From: an uncultured Ruminococcus sp.
GTDB taxonomy: Bacteria; Bacillota; Clostridia; Oscillospirales; Ruminococcaceae
NCBI GenBank assembly: GCA_937907215.1
Contig: CALESG010000143.1
Location: 1 to 44,298, forward strand
Length of the DNA: 44,298 nt
Reading direction: 5' to 3'
Shown one piece after another: positions 6,817 through 14,330 of this stretch. The stretch's first letter is position 1. Each line of letters opens with the position of its first letter. The translations under genes were made by a program, and so were the position numbers. The notes beneath the pieces were generated by a model that saw only the letters and a list, made by a program, of their open reading frames with translations, was not told the DNA's origin and did not search any database.

Positions 6817-7839
6817 TTATATATTTTTAACCCATTTTAATAAAAAGTCATTATTTAATTTTTTGTCATCCAATCTCGTAAAACCAGCATCCACTATTTC
6901 GTGTCTTGATTTGTCAATAATAGATTTTAGAGAATCATAAATAGTTCTAGTTTGACAATCAAACAAACAGGCTTTTCCATTTATTATTTCCCAAGCAACA
7001 CTGTGCGATAAGCCATTGTCGAACTGAATCGATAATTCACCTCTTGAACGATTTGGGCATTCTGATTCAATTGATTTAGTTATTGAGTTAAATACATCTC
7101 CATATTTGTTTATATTTATTCCTGTGTAAGTCAGCCCGCTTCGGATACTTTTGGTTATCTCTTTCGGTTTTAATTTCCATTCCAATCTACTTATAGGTTT
7201 ATCATGAGTAGCATTATATATACCTAATCCGTCCTGTCCGCCCCCATTAAATGACTTGGTTGCCATAACGTCAAACCCTCTGCGTCTCAATTCATATGCG
7301 AAAGTACAACGACGACAATTACTATTACTTAAAAGGAAACCAGCACGTAACATATTATCTTTGGACACAGGTCTTGTGGGATCATAAAAATCAGGGTTGA
7401 TAGTTTTTACAACATTTTTATAAATATCCTCGGCACTCATTTGGGGGTCTGCTAATAATGGCTTTTTTCTCCACTGCGGAGGGTTTCCATGTATAAATGC
7501 CTTGCCTTTTTGAGCTAGTCTATTAAGTTCACCGCTATCGGCAAGCTTATAAGTAGCTATCGCAGCGACCACAGCTGCGGTACTAATGGCTATTTTCTCT
7601 TTGCGAATTCGTTTAGACGCAGCTTTTTCTGCTTCATTATTTGACATGCCTTTCGAACGATACTTTTCTTCAAGACGTAATCTATGACGGGATTTTTTGT
7701 TAGATCGAGAAACAGATCGCTTTTTTCGACCTACTGGTTCGTATTCTTTTCTAACACCCCATTTCATCCCTTTAACGCCATAGTGGTATAATTCTCTATT
7801 TTGATTATTATAACATGTTAATTCTTTAATGTCAATCAC
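6817..7839 (-). CDS. KWGVR-tagged papain-like (Tox-PL) toxin domain protein
   Basis: 340 residues read from GTG at 7839 (the GTG is part of an AGGAGGTG ribosome site, so the real start is uncertain). Residues 18-30 carry the tag YHYGVKGMKWGVR, followed by a basic region and a short hydrophobic segment (AISTAAVVAAIATYKL, about 93-108). The C-terminal half resembles the Tox-PL / papain-fold toxin 1 family: SNCRRCTFAYELRRRGFDV (Cys175, Cys178), GLSHSVAWEIING (His279) and LFDCQT (Asp294, Gln296), the expected Cys-His-Asp order. Family members act as cysteine proteases or glutamine deamidases delivered into target cells. It abuts the large terminase gene and heads a cassette with three tiny genes and a terminator. 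Confidence 0.75.
   Translation of the reverse strand: MIDIKELTCYNNQNRELYHYGVKGMKWGVRKEYEPVGRKKRSVSRSNKKSRHRLRLEEKYRSKGMSNNEAEKAASKRIRKEKIAISTAAVVAAIATYKLADSGELNRLAQKGKAFIHGNPPQWRKKPLLADPQMSAEDIYKNVVKTINPDFYDPTRPVSKDNMLRAGFLLSNSNCRRCTFAYELRRRGFDVMATKSFNGGGQDGLGIYNATHDKPISRLEWKLKPKEITKSIRSGLTYTGININKYGDVFNSITKSIESECPNRSRGELSIQFDNGLSHSVAWEIINGKACLFDCQTRTIYDSLKSIIDKSRHEIVDAGFTRLDDKKLNNDFLLKWVKNI
7807..7835 (-). promoter_or_regulatory. perfect consensus promoter inside the 5' end of the Tox-PL gene
   Basis: TTGACA (7830-7835), exactly 17 nt, TATAAT (7807-7812) on the minus strand: both hexamers match consensus. It overlaps codons 2-11 of the frame, so a transcript made here would start inside the gene, upstream of the tag core but downstream of the GTG and its ribosome site. 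Confidence 0.7.
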
Positions 7840-7842
7840 CTC

Positions 7843-9549
7843 CTATTCAAAAGCATCACGATTAAGCTTGTATGCGATGTAAGCATCCATCATAGCGGAA
7901 ACAGCATCAATTTTCTGCTCATATCGTTTCTTTAAAAGTTTACGATTTCCATTTGTATCTTCCAATGTAATGCAATTACCCATTGCAAATGTCATAAGTT
8001 CTTCATCGAAAAGCAGCATTCTTTCTTCTGAAAGTTTCTTGAGTTCTCCAAGAGGAACGGATTCGGTTTTTGCTCCTTGAATTACCTTTTCTATTCCAAA
8101 TGGACCATTTTCTGTTTCCCATCTTGCCACAAATTCTTTGGCGTTATACGGATCAAATCCAAGACAACGAACATCATAACCGCATTCTGTAATGTGATTA
8201 TCCAAATCTTCATAGACTTCCATTATGTTCAACACAGCACCCTCTAAAACAACTAAACTGCCCTCAGCCATGAAAGAATCGTACTTGATTCTCATAGCGG
8301 AAGGCAGTTTATTAAGTGTCATAGAAGTTATGTAGTTTCTGGTTTTGATGCCAAACGCACCATTAGATAAAGGAAACAAGAATGTAAAAGCACAAAAGTC
8401 ATCGCCTTGTGACAGATCGGCACCTAATGAGCATGGTAATTGCCAGAAATCACGTTTTCTATGCGGAAGTGTTTCTTCATAAGTAAAGTAGTATGTGAAT
8501 CCTTCCATAGGAAGACCGAATCGTTTTGCCAGAATATCATTTCGTGCAGCAGGAGCTTTTTCGGCTCTTTCAACATCTAACTGATAAGTTTCATAGCTTA
8601 CGGTCTTTCCAATATTTGGATTGGCCTTAAGCCACATTTCGGGATCACTGACTTCATCGATAGAATCCAGCTTATACCACCAAATGGACACATGTGGGTT
8701 AATGTAGTCACCCTTAAGAATTTTCATAAGTTCCATTTTGATTGTATCACCGCTTCCATTACGGACAGTACCTTCTGAGCTGGTAGCAATGATAAGATAG
8801 TCATCGACTTTGGATGCACCTTGTTCAATAGCACCGATAACATCTTCTCTAATGTCGCCCGAAAGCCATTCATCAACAGTAGCGATTTTAGGACGCATAC
8901 CTTGAAGCTTATTGATACTCATGGGACGTATCTCAATAAGAGAACCCGTCATGAAGTTTTCAATACCCTTTTTCGTTGACGCCAGTTTTGTACGATTGGC
9001 TTTAGAACCGGTAGTGTTCTGTAAAGATCCTTCTGTCAGAAACTTAAATAGTGGACCTCTTGATCGTGTAATAGCAGTTCGAATCGGTGACATAACCTCT
9101 TCAGCTTGTTTCATAGTAGGAGCAGTAGTCATTTGATAGGTAGTTGACGTATCAATATTTTCAAAGTATGATTGAATACATGAGTCATATAAAGATTTTG
9201 CAGCCCCTCGTCCTACAATAAGATACTGCTTGTTAATGAGTCTTTTCTTTACATTCTTTCTGATATAATGACCGCCATGACCATCTGGGTTCGGTTCGTA
9301 TACGCTTCGTTCGACAAAATAATACCAACCAAAGACCTGTTCACCCCATAGTTTGAAACTGTCGAGAAGATTAAGATCAGCTCCATCTGTCAATGTGAGT
9401 TCGGATTCGCAATAAGCGATCCAACCTTCAACGGCTTCATCGTCGTAGTAAACTCCGGGATTTGCAATGAGATCGTCAATACGATTCATTTCCATAGATA
9501 TTTCTTTACATACCGGAATTTCTCCACGAATTACGGCATCACGAAACAT
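7843..9549 (-). CDS. terL: terminase large subunit
   Basis: 568 residues from ATG 9549. ATPase motifs: a Walker A variant GRGAAKS (YLIVGRGAAKSLYDSC), and a Walker B-like KIATVDEWLSGD. The C-terminal RNase H-fold nuclease begins with LGADLSQGDDFCAFTFLFP. The protein drives DNA into the prohead and cuts the concatemer. The conserved N-terminal stretch LSNTAVPKYYG is encoded upstream of this ATG in the same frame with no ATG, GTG or TTG; an AAAGGAG ribosome site 8 nt before an ACG codon at 9588 suggests initiation there at a non-standard codon. The downstream neighbour is the tagged Tox-PL gene. Confidence 0.92.
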   Translation of the reverse strand: MFRDAVIRGEIPVCKEISMEMNRIDDLIANPGVYYDDEAVEGWIAYCESELTLTDGADLNLLDSFKLWGEQVFGWYYFVERSVYEPNPDGHGGHYIRKNVKKRLINKQYLIVGRGAAKSLYDSCIQSYFENIDTSTTYQMTTAPTMKQAEEVMSPIRTAITRSRGPLFKFLTEGSLQNTTGSKANRTKLASTKKGIENFMTGSLIEIRPMSINKLQGMRPKIATVDEWLSGDIREDVIGAIEQGASKVDDYLIIATSSEGTVRNGSGDTIKMELMKILKGDYINPHVSIWWYKLDSIDEVSDPEMWLKANPNIGKTVSYETYQLDVERAEKAPAARNDILAKRFGLPMEGFTYYFTYEETLPHRKRDFWQLPCSLGADLSQGDDFCAFTFLFPLSNGAFGIKTRNYITSMTLNKLPSAMRIKYDSFMAEGSLVVLEGAVLNIMEVYEDLDNHITECGYDVRCLGFDPYNAKEFVARWETENGPFGIEKVIQGAKTESVPLGELKKLSEERMLLFDEELMTFAMGNCITLEDTNGNRKLLKKRYEQKIDAVSAMMDAYIAYKLNRDAFE

Positions 9550-9636
9550 GCCGTAGTATTTTGGAACAGCAGTATTTGATAATGACGTTAAACCATCTCC
9601 TTTGTATAGAACGTATAGTGTAATTGTTACCTATTT

Positions 9637-10116
9637 TTAGGTGTAATCAGTTCCATATTGGTGCGGCTTTTTTACATTGTTAGTAAAGTCGCGCATTGAA
9701 ATGAAAGAATACTTATCAGCGAGTGATTTTGCTTTTTGATAATTTTTATTTTTCTTATAAAAATCGCTCACGGATTTATTTAACTGTTTAGACAGTTCAT
9801 TGTTGAAAAAAGCTTCGTATTCTTTCATATAACCGTCTCGTTTATAAAAATCTTTTCCGTATTTTTTTAATTGTTCAGTGTTGAATCTATTAGTTCCACC
9901 ACGGTTCATACGTTCGACTGCCTTATTATAAGATTTTACATACATTTTGTTGTATTTTTTCGATAAATCACGTTCTGCTTTTTTGTAAGAACGTTTATAG
10001 TTTTTACTTATTCTCTTTTTATCAGCAGATGTAAGCGATCTGTTTGAATTTCCATAACGATGAACGCCCCATTTCATACCCTTAACGCCATAATGTATTA
10101 ACGCATTGTCATTCAT
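9637..10116 (-). CDS. KWGV-tagged basic protein
   Basis: 159 residues from ATG 10116. It opens MNDNALIHYGVKGMKWGVHR, the same tag seen on three neighbouring proteins, followed by ~140 residues very rich in Lys, Tyr and Asn (many KKY/KSY repeats). There is no recognisable enzymatic motif, so it looks like a DNA-binding or packaged internal protein. An upstream in-frame start at 10128 is directly abutted by its ribosome site and is less likely. A terminator-like hairpin separates it from the gene before it; large terminase follows. Confidence 0.7.
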   Translation of the reverse strand: MNDNALIHYGVKGMKWGVHRYGNSNRSLTSADKKRISKNYKRSYKKAERDLSKKYNKMYVKSYNKAVERMNRGGTNRFNTEQLKKYGKDFYKRDGYMKEYEAFFNNELSKQLNKSVSDFYKKNKNYQKAKSLADKYSFISMRDFTNNVKKPHQYGTDYT

Positions 10117-10136
10117 AGCTATAATCATCCCTTTCT

Positions 10137-10175
10137 TAAAAATAAAAACCCATGAACCGATAAGACGCATGGGTT
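10137..10175 (-). terminator. terminator-like hairpin
   Basis: Minus strand AACCCATG (10168-10175) pairs perfectly with CATGGGTT (10147-10154), then TTTATTTTT. It lies between the PASTA-like gene and the next tagged gene, inside the late operon. Confidence 0.65.
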
Positions 10176-10183
10176 GAAAATTA

Positions 10184-10621
10184 TTATTTTACGAATTTTA
10201 AAAGTTTTCGGTTCTTTGCTTCCTGATATAGTCTTTCGCTTTCATCGATAACTTCTTGAGTCACATAACTTATGTCTACATTATCTCCAAGTTCGACTTT
10301 TGAACCTCCAGATGGATTAGATTTAACAACTTGAAGAGCTTTGCATTTTCGATACTTAGGATCAGCGTGTGCCAAAGTAAGTTCGCAAGCTGTAACACTT
10401 AATCCCACTTTCTCAAGTTTAATCATTGCTTGTTCCACGGTATTCGGAAAGTCTTTTTTACACAAATTTGGTACTTTCAAAGTTTCCTTTTGACTTTTTA
10501 ATTCGACGAAGTGATCTACTATTGGAACCACCGCCATCAATGCTGTAGCAATAACTGAGATCGACGACGCGGCTTTATTCACATTTTTTAGTGTTAAATC
10601 AAATTTGTTTTTAGAAGCCAT
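10184..10621 (-). CDS. membrane-anchored PASTA-like domain protein
   Basis: 145 residues. A hydrophobic segment near 16-35 (ASSISVIATALMAVVPIVDH) is followed by a PASTA-like module: VPNL at 49, a helix AMIKLEKVGLSV, then VVKSNPSGGSKVELGDNVDISYV. PASTA domains bind peptidoglycan stem peptides or beta-lactam-like ligands in penicillin-binding proteins and Ser/Thr kinases, and are unusual in phage late genes. It has no KWGVR tag although tagged genes flank it. A GAAAGGACG ribosome site precedes the ATG. It could be an envelope-acting entry protein or a host-surface factor; undetermined. Confidence 0.65.
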   Translation of the reverse strand: MASKNKFDLTLKNVNKAASSISVIATALMAVVPIVDHFVELKSQKETLKVPNLCKKDFPNTVEQAMIKLEKVGLSVTACELTLAHADPKYRKCKALQVVKSNPSGGSKVELGDNVDISYVTQEVIDESERLYQEAKNRKLLKFVK

Positions 10622-10722
10622 ACTATAAACGTCCTTTCAGAAAATATTGTATATAGTATAACATAAAAACGTTGTTTTGTCAATTGAAATTATAGAAACG
10701 CATAAATAAACTTGTGGATTTG

Positions 10723-11628
10723 CTATAGGTTAAATGCTTTTCTTCCGGCAAGTATCAACTGCGAAATTTTTTGATCAATCATTTTTGTTTGATATATATC
10801 TTTAGGTATAATTTGTTTCATATCAAATACAATGACAGGGGATTTAGCTTTAAAACCTCCGTATATAGCATCGTTCGTATCAAGAACAGCCCCATAACCA
10901 GCTTGTTTACATGCGTTAAAGAACTTTATTCTTTGTTTGTACATATCATTTCCTTTTCGGGTATCACCTTGTCCATCATAAGGGATTACGTAGTTAAACA
11001 TGCGATATACCTTTTGCAAATCTTCGGCTGAAGGGGTATATGATTTATCTTTCATTTTAGTTAAGACATCTCTTGTTTCTCTGTAGCCTTTGAATTTATA
11101 CTTGTTCTTTACGAAATAGTTTTGCATTCGTTCGCTGTCAGTAACAAAGTTATAGAAATCTCGATCTTTTTTATATAAATTTCTGAATATTTCAGCTCCG
11201 GAATCTTCGCTTGCAACTTTTATGTTCTTTTTTAAAGCATTATCAATTCGGTACTTCATATGCCAGTCCATGCCAACGTAATTGCCTTTTTCATCATATA
11301 GAGTACGTGGAACCTTTTTATTGAATAAAGCGTTATACTGATGTTTATCAAACTTATCATGAGTTGCGTAAAACATATCAGTATCTTGTGTTCGGTTTCT
11401 ATCGTATGACAATGTGCTTAGAACCGTTTTATCCGCTTTCAAAACTTCATCGAAATGCTTTTTATTGTATATGCTGTTGCGCAGTTTTCTTTTCTTATAA
11501 ATCGCTTTTTTTTCAGAAGAGCTATAATCTCCTCCGCCAAGAGGATATGGTGGACCATTGCGAACTCCCCATTTTTGACCGAGGATTCCATGATGTTGTA
11601 ACTCATTTAAATCAATGTCATAACGCAA
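10723..11628 (-). CDS. KWGVR-tagged protein, unknown C-terminal domain
   Basis: 301 residues from TTG 11628 (AAAGGATGA about 10 nt upstream; no ATG is available before the tag). The tag LQHHGILGQKWGVRNGPPYP is followed by LGGGDYSSSEKK and a ~250-residue domain with DMFYATHDKFDKHQYNAL, a helical middle, and the C-terminal GYGAVLDTNDAIYGGFKAKS plus PVIVFDM. This last pattern (G.D...D.NDA...A..PVIVFD) is shared by many phage head-associated proteins and vaguely resembles ADP-ribosyltransferase-type domains, which I cannot confirm. Position and tag suggest a virion-associated or packaged protein. Confidence 0.65.
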   Translation of the reverse strand: MRYDIDLNELQHHGILGQKWGVRNGPPYPLGGGDYSSSEKKAIYKKRKLRNSIYNKKHFDEVLKADKTVLSTLSYDRNRTQDTDMFYATHDKFDKHQYNALFNKKVPRTLYDEKGNYVGMDWHMKYRIDNALKKNIKVASEDSGAEIFRNLYKKDRDFYNFVTDSERMQNYFVKNKYKFKGYRETRDVLTKMKDKSYTPSAEDLQKVYRMFNYVIPYDGQGDTRKGNDMYKQRIKFFNACKQAGYGAVLDTNDAIYGGFKAKSPVIVFDMKQIIPKDIYQTKMIDQKISQLILAGRKAFNL

Positions 11629-11634
11629 CGTAGA

Positions 11635-12150
11635 TCATCCTTTCAGTTCTTTTATAGCGAGTGCTATACCTAAGGCTGAGCTGCCTAACGCAAGAACAGT
11701 TCCTGTAGAATCAAGTAGATTTCTTGCAAATTGTCGTCCTCTTGAAATATTTACACTTTCAGTTTCACCAAACATGCTATTATATTGCCTCTCCAACTGT
11801 TCACGATTGATAATTTGTCTGAGTTCTTGATCGGTCATATTACTTAAATTCATTCGCTTTTTTGTCGCTTTAGGAGTAGTAGCCTTTTCTAAGGACGATA
11901 TTTCATCATTTAACTTTGACAACTTATTAACTACGTCATTTTTACGCACGAGATCTTCTTTAACCCAGCGTTTAGGGTCTGGATTATCGACGTTAATTCG
12001 ATTATCCTTTTTCTTAGCATTGTTTTCACGAATGTCCCGGTCATATCGTTTGCGTCCGGCGTCCGTTAAAGTACCATCTGAATTCTGATATCTTCTCACA
12101 CCCCATTTCATACCCATAATACCATGATGAGTCAGTGATGTATTAGCCAT
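11635..12150 (-). CDS. KWGVR-tagged protein with C-terminal hydrophobic segment
   Basis: 171 residues from ATG 12150, behind AAAGGAGAA; an upstream frame extension to 12207 lacks a ribosome site. It opens MANTSLTHHGIMGMKWGVRR, the fullest form of the tag, then YQNSDGTLTDAGRKRYDRD, a standard continuation in gut-phage proteins of this type. The middle is charged and helical. The C-terminus has a hydrophobic stretch (GTVLALGSSALGIALAI, about 149-165). It lies between the connector gene and another tagged gene. Structural or packaged protein by inference. Confidence 0.7.
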   Translation of the reverse strand: MANTSLTHHGIMGMKWGVRRYQNSDGTLTDAGRKRYDRDIRENNAKKKDNRINVDNPDPKRWVKEDLVRKNDVVNKLSKLNDEISSLEKATTPKATKKRMNLSNMTDQELRQIINREQLERQYNSMFGETESVNISRGRQFARNLLDSTGTVLALGSSALGIALAIKELKG

Positions 12151-12170
12151 TTTGAAATTCTCCTTTCCGT

Positions 12171-12509
12171 TTATCCGACAGGATCCACTGAAACGTTGAT
12201 ACGCCATTCAAGTTCGCTGATTTGCCTATTTATAGCTTCTATTGCAGCGGAACTCAGGGGAGGGTCAAAACCCAGTTTAACCTTTAGATAAACATAAGTT
12301 TTAACGAATTCAAGGCGATAGTCGTCACATAAGAATTCAGACCAGTCATTACTTGAATCTTCTATACGAAAACCGTCTTCAGGACCAACACCGAGCTGTG
12401 TAAGGACTGAAAAAGCCGAATTGATGTGCATTACAATGTCAGCGTCAAAGTGTTCATACTCTTCAGTTATTCCGAGCAGTTTTTTAATCGATGTCAGTAT
12501 GCTGTCCAT
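12171..12509 (-). CDS. head-tail connector protein (gp6-like)
   Basis: 112 residues, all helical: MDSILTSIKKLLGITEEYEH, then DADIVMHINSAFSVLTQLGVG, then KTYVYLKVKLGFDPPLSSAA and AIEAINRQISELEWRINV. This is the normal pattern of the phage gp6-like connector that docks under the portal. AAAGGAGAATCCAT provides the ribosome site. In this phage it is encoded before, not after, portal and capsid, which is common in gut Clostridia phages. Confidence 0.8.
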   Translation of the reverse strand: MDSILTSIKKLLGITEEYEHFDADIVMHINSAFSVLTQLGVGPEDGFRIEDSSNDWSEFLCDDYRLEFVKTYVYLKVKLGFDPPLSSAAIEAINRQISELEWRINVSVDPVG

Positions 12510-12521
12510 ATGGATTCTCCT

Positions 12522-12818
12522 TTATTGTATAATAGAAATATACTTTTTCATACAAAATCCATCTATACCTGAAGCTGTTCGGACAGCATACCAATCATCA
12601 GTAGATGCATCAAGATAGACGTTAAGTTTATCGAGACAATTTACAATTGTAACAACTTCGGAATCTTTGCCAGGGTTCTCTCGAATGTTCAACTTCAGGC
12701 AGTTTGTTACAACTCCTGTAACCTCACATTCTGTTTCTTCAATTTTTTCAACCGGTTCATTCTCAACAATTTCAGCAGAATCGTCAAGTACAAGGTCTTC
12801 GTGATTTTTATTATGCAT
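12522..12818 (-). CDS. SH3b-domain small protein
   Basis: 98 residues. An acidic N-terminal half (LVLDDSAEIVENEPVEKIEE) is followed by a bacterial SH3 domain at about 33-95: VTNCLKLNIRENPGKDSEVV, IVNCLDKLNVYLD, DDWYAVRTASGIDGFCMKKYI. Such domains bind cell-wall peptides or proteins. It sits between the HNH and connector genes and has a GAAAGGAAT ribosome site. In similar phages this slot is often a small capsid-associated SH3 protein; role here is inferred. Confidence 0.7.
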   Translation of the reverse strand: MHNKNHEDLVLDDSAEIVENEPVEKIEETECEVTGVVTNCLKLNIRENPGKDSEVVTIVNCLDKLNVYLDASTDDWYAVRTASGIDGFCMKKYISIIQ

Positions 12819-12833
12819 ATAAAAACATTCCTT

Positions 12834-13259
12834 TCATAATTTTCGCCAAGGGCAAGTATCATTGTGGCTTCGCTCTATCGGAGCGACATTAAGTAAACTT
12901 TCGTCTCCATAATGAATAGCATTGTGAGTTTTGAGCATAGTGCAAATTACATTCTCCGAATCAAAGATACATGGGTTTAGATGAAGGATGTCTTCATAAG
13001 TTATCGGGTTGATATGATGGATAAGCACTGACCCATGTATGTCATATCCCGGAACTCCTAAATCACATCCACCATCACGAATGATGATCTTGTCTCTGAA
13101 ATTCAGCCACTCAATGGAATGGTAAAATTCTTGATTAAGCCATCGTTTAAAACCGAAGGTCTCTTTTCCGACTGTACCATCAAGTTTTAAATATCGAAAA
13201 CGTTCTTCGAATGTCAGCAAAGTAATGAGTTCCGAATAAGTTCTAATATTCGTCATCAT
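12834..13259 (-). CDS. HNH endonuclease
   Basis: About 141 residues from ATG 13259 (or the adjacent ATG 13256), behind AGAGGTGA; the start overlaps the end of the upstream gene, so translation is coupled. The HNH core is visible: RDGGCDLGVPGYDIHGSVLI then HHINPIT, then ENVICTMLKTHNAIHYG. HNH proteins next to terminases in cos phages cooperate with the large subunit to cut cos sites. The frame stays open upstream to 13418, but that part overlaps the small terminase gene and is not expected to be used. Confidence 0.85.
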   Translation of the reverse strand: MMTNIRTYSELITLLTFEERFRYLKLDGTVGKETFGFKRWLNQEFYHSIEWLNFRDKIIIRDGGCDLGVPGYDIHGSVLIHHINPITYEDILHLNPCIFDSENVICTMLKTHNAIHYGDESLLNVAPIERSHNDTCPWRKL

Positions 13260-13587
13260 CTTCACCTCTGGCACCGGAATATCGTCTGAATGCAGCGAGA
13301 GCATTAGCATATAATTCCTTGGCTTCACTGGAAGAATTGATGTTTTTTGTCTTTGCTTCGATAAGCTCTTTCTGTTTCTCAAGAATTTCTTTTTCGATTT
13401 TTTCTTTGGTAGAGCCAAGCTTCAGATAATGTGTTATGACCTGAGAAGAAGCAGTTCCATCTCTTAGCTGCTGTTCAGCAAGATCGACAGCCAAAGAAAT
13501 TAACTGATTCTCTCTGGCTTCAGGTGATAATGCGGTTCTCATCTTACTCGTTATTCCAGAAGAGCTTGAAGATTTACTTTTTGACAT
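13243..13587 (-). CDS. putative terminase small subunit
   Basis: 114 residues. Ser/Lys-rich start (MSKSKSSSSSGITSKMRTAL), then SPEARENQLISLAVDLAEQQ, an ITHYLKLGSTKEKIEKE coiled-coil segment and an acidic end. This conserved protein sits upstream of the HNH/terminase cluster in many gut Firmicutes phages and is commonly taken for the small terminase, which recognises the packaging site. A classic HTH is not obvious, so the call leans on synteny. The candidate cos/pac region lies directly upstream. Confidence 0.55.
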   Translation of the reverse strand: MSKSKSSSSSGITSKMRTALSPEARENQLISLAVDLAEQQLRDGTASSQVITHYLKLGSTKEKIEKEILEKQKELIEAKTKNINSSSEAKELYANALAAFRRYSGARGEDDDEY

Positions 13588-13701
13588 TTACACCGCCTCC
13601 TCTCTTAAAAAATTAGTTTGTTGTATCTGCCATTTTTGATGTCCTGATATACTTTAACAGTACTTTTCATTTGGTAAAACATTCTTTATCATGAGATTTA
13701 A

Positions 13702-13819
13702 TGCGGTATTTGAGTGAACTCGAAGAGCCGGTTTTTATTTTTCAACGAAAGGAGAAATATACAAAGGAGGCTCTGCTTATAAGAGGTGCCAGACTCTGCA
13801 AGTCCACTCAAATACCGCA
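13702..13819. ncRNA. long hairpin, possible structured RNA
   Basis: TGCGGTATTTGAGTG (13702-13716) and CACTCAAATACCGCA (13805-13819) form a perfect 15-bp stem closing ~88 nt. Inside, AGAGCC and GGCTCT can pair as a second stem around a region containing AAAGGAG and AAAGGAGG. No matching protein is encoded. It could be a small RNA, or the two arms of a terminase-binding site. Confidence 0.4.
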
Positions 13820-13891
13820 CTAATCTACGAACATAGGAAACAATCTCTAAAAAATACCCCCGGAGAATTTTTTAGGAGGGCGGCGATGTGG

Positions 13892-13922
13892 TAGGGGGTG
13901 CAGTTTTCGCAGGTACCCCCTA
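13892..13922. repeat. G5/C5 inverted repeat, candidate terminase nicking site
   Basis: TAGGGGGT (13892-13899) and ACCCCCTA (13915-13922) are perfect inverted copies with a 15-nt spacer that itself holds GCAG...GCAG. GC-rich symmetric sequences like this are typical of cos cleavage sites next to HNH and terminase genes. Confidence 0.4.
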
Positions 13923-14073
13923 TACCTTTCCGTGACCAATATGATAGTATTAGCTGTGGAAAGGTGTTTATCGTCCATTTTTTGATGAAATAAAGTTAAT
14001 TACAAAAAGAAATTAAGATAAAAGTAATTTAGAGCAGATAAGATAAGCAGTAGATATTGTATTACTGCTGAAG

Positions 14074-14316
14074 TTAAGCTGCTCTTTTCACTTTTTTATA
14101 AATGTTCATGAAATCATAGCGAATAATTTCGTCAATTGCTCTTTCAATTTCTCTATCGTTTTCTTCATCAGAGAACTGTTCCGAAGTGTGAGCGATTCGA
14201 TCAAGATACGCACAAGAATTGTATCCTTTTTCCACATCAAACAAGAACCATTCGGAGAACTGCTTGAATGGATCGAAAGGATTGTCAAATGTTGTGAGGG
14301 CACAAGAACCATTCAT
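14074..14316 (-). CDS. conserved small phage protein
   Basis: 80 residues, acidic: DNPFDPFKQFSEWFLFDVEK, GYNSCAYLDRIAHTSEQFSD, EIERAIDEIIRYDFMNIYKK. This NPFDPF..F.EW..FD...GYN pattern recurs in gut Clostridia phages beside terminase genes. Function unknown. A GAAAGGAG ribosome site precedes the ATG; the gene starts 15 bp after the RNA polymerase-like gene. Confidence 0.7.
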   Translation of the reverse strand: MNGSCALTTFDNPFDPFKQFSEWFLFDVEKGYNSCAYLDRIAHTSEQFSDEENDREIERAIDEIIRYDFMNIYKKVKRAA

Positions 14317-14330
14317 AATGGGTACTCCTT

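Larger units (their letters stand above)
13588..14073. other. non-coding structured region, candidate cos/packaging site
   Basis: Nearly 490 bp without a credible gene, directly upstream of the small terminase and HNH genes. It contains a long inverted repeat (13702-13716 with 13805-13819), a second one with G5/C5 arms (13892-13899 with 13915-13922), and GC-rich tracts (CCCCCGGAG at about 13857, AGGAGGGCGGCG at about 13875) that stand out from the AT-rich surroundings. In HNH-containing phages cos usually lies here. A structured RNA is the alternative. Confidence 0.5.

Noticed and set aside
13260..13418. N-terminal extension of the HNH protein
   Set aside because: The Lys/Ser-rich extension is the other frame of the small terminase gene; AGAGGTGA before ATG 13259 marks the real start.
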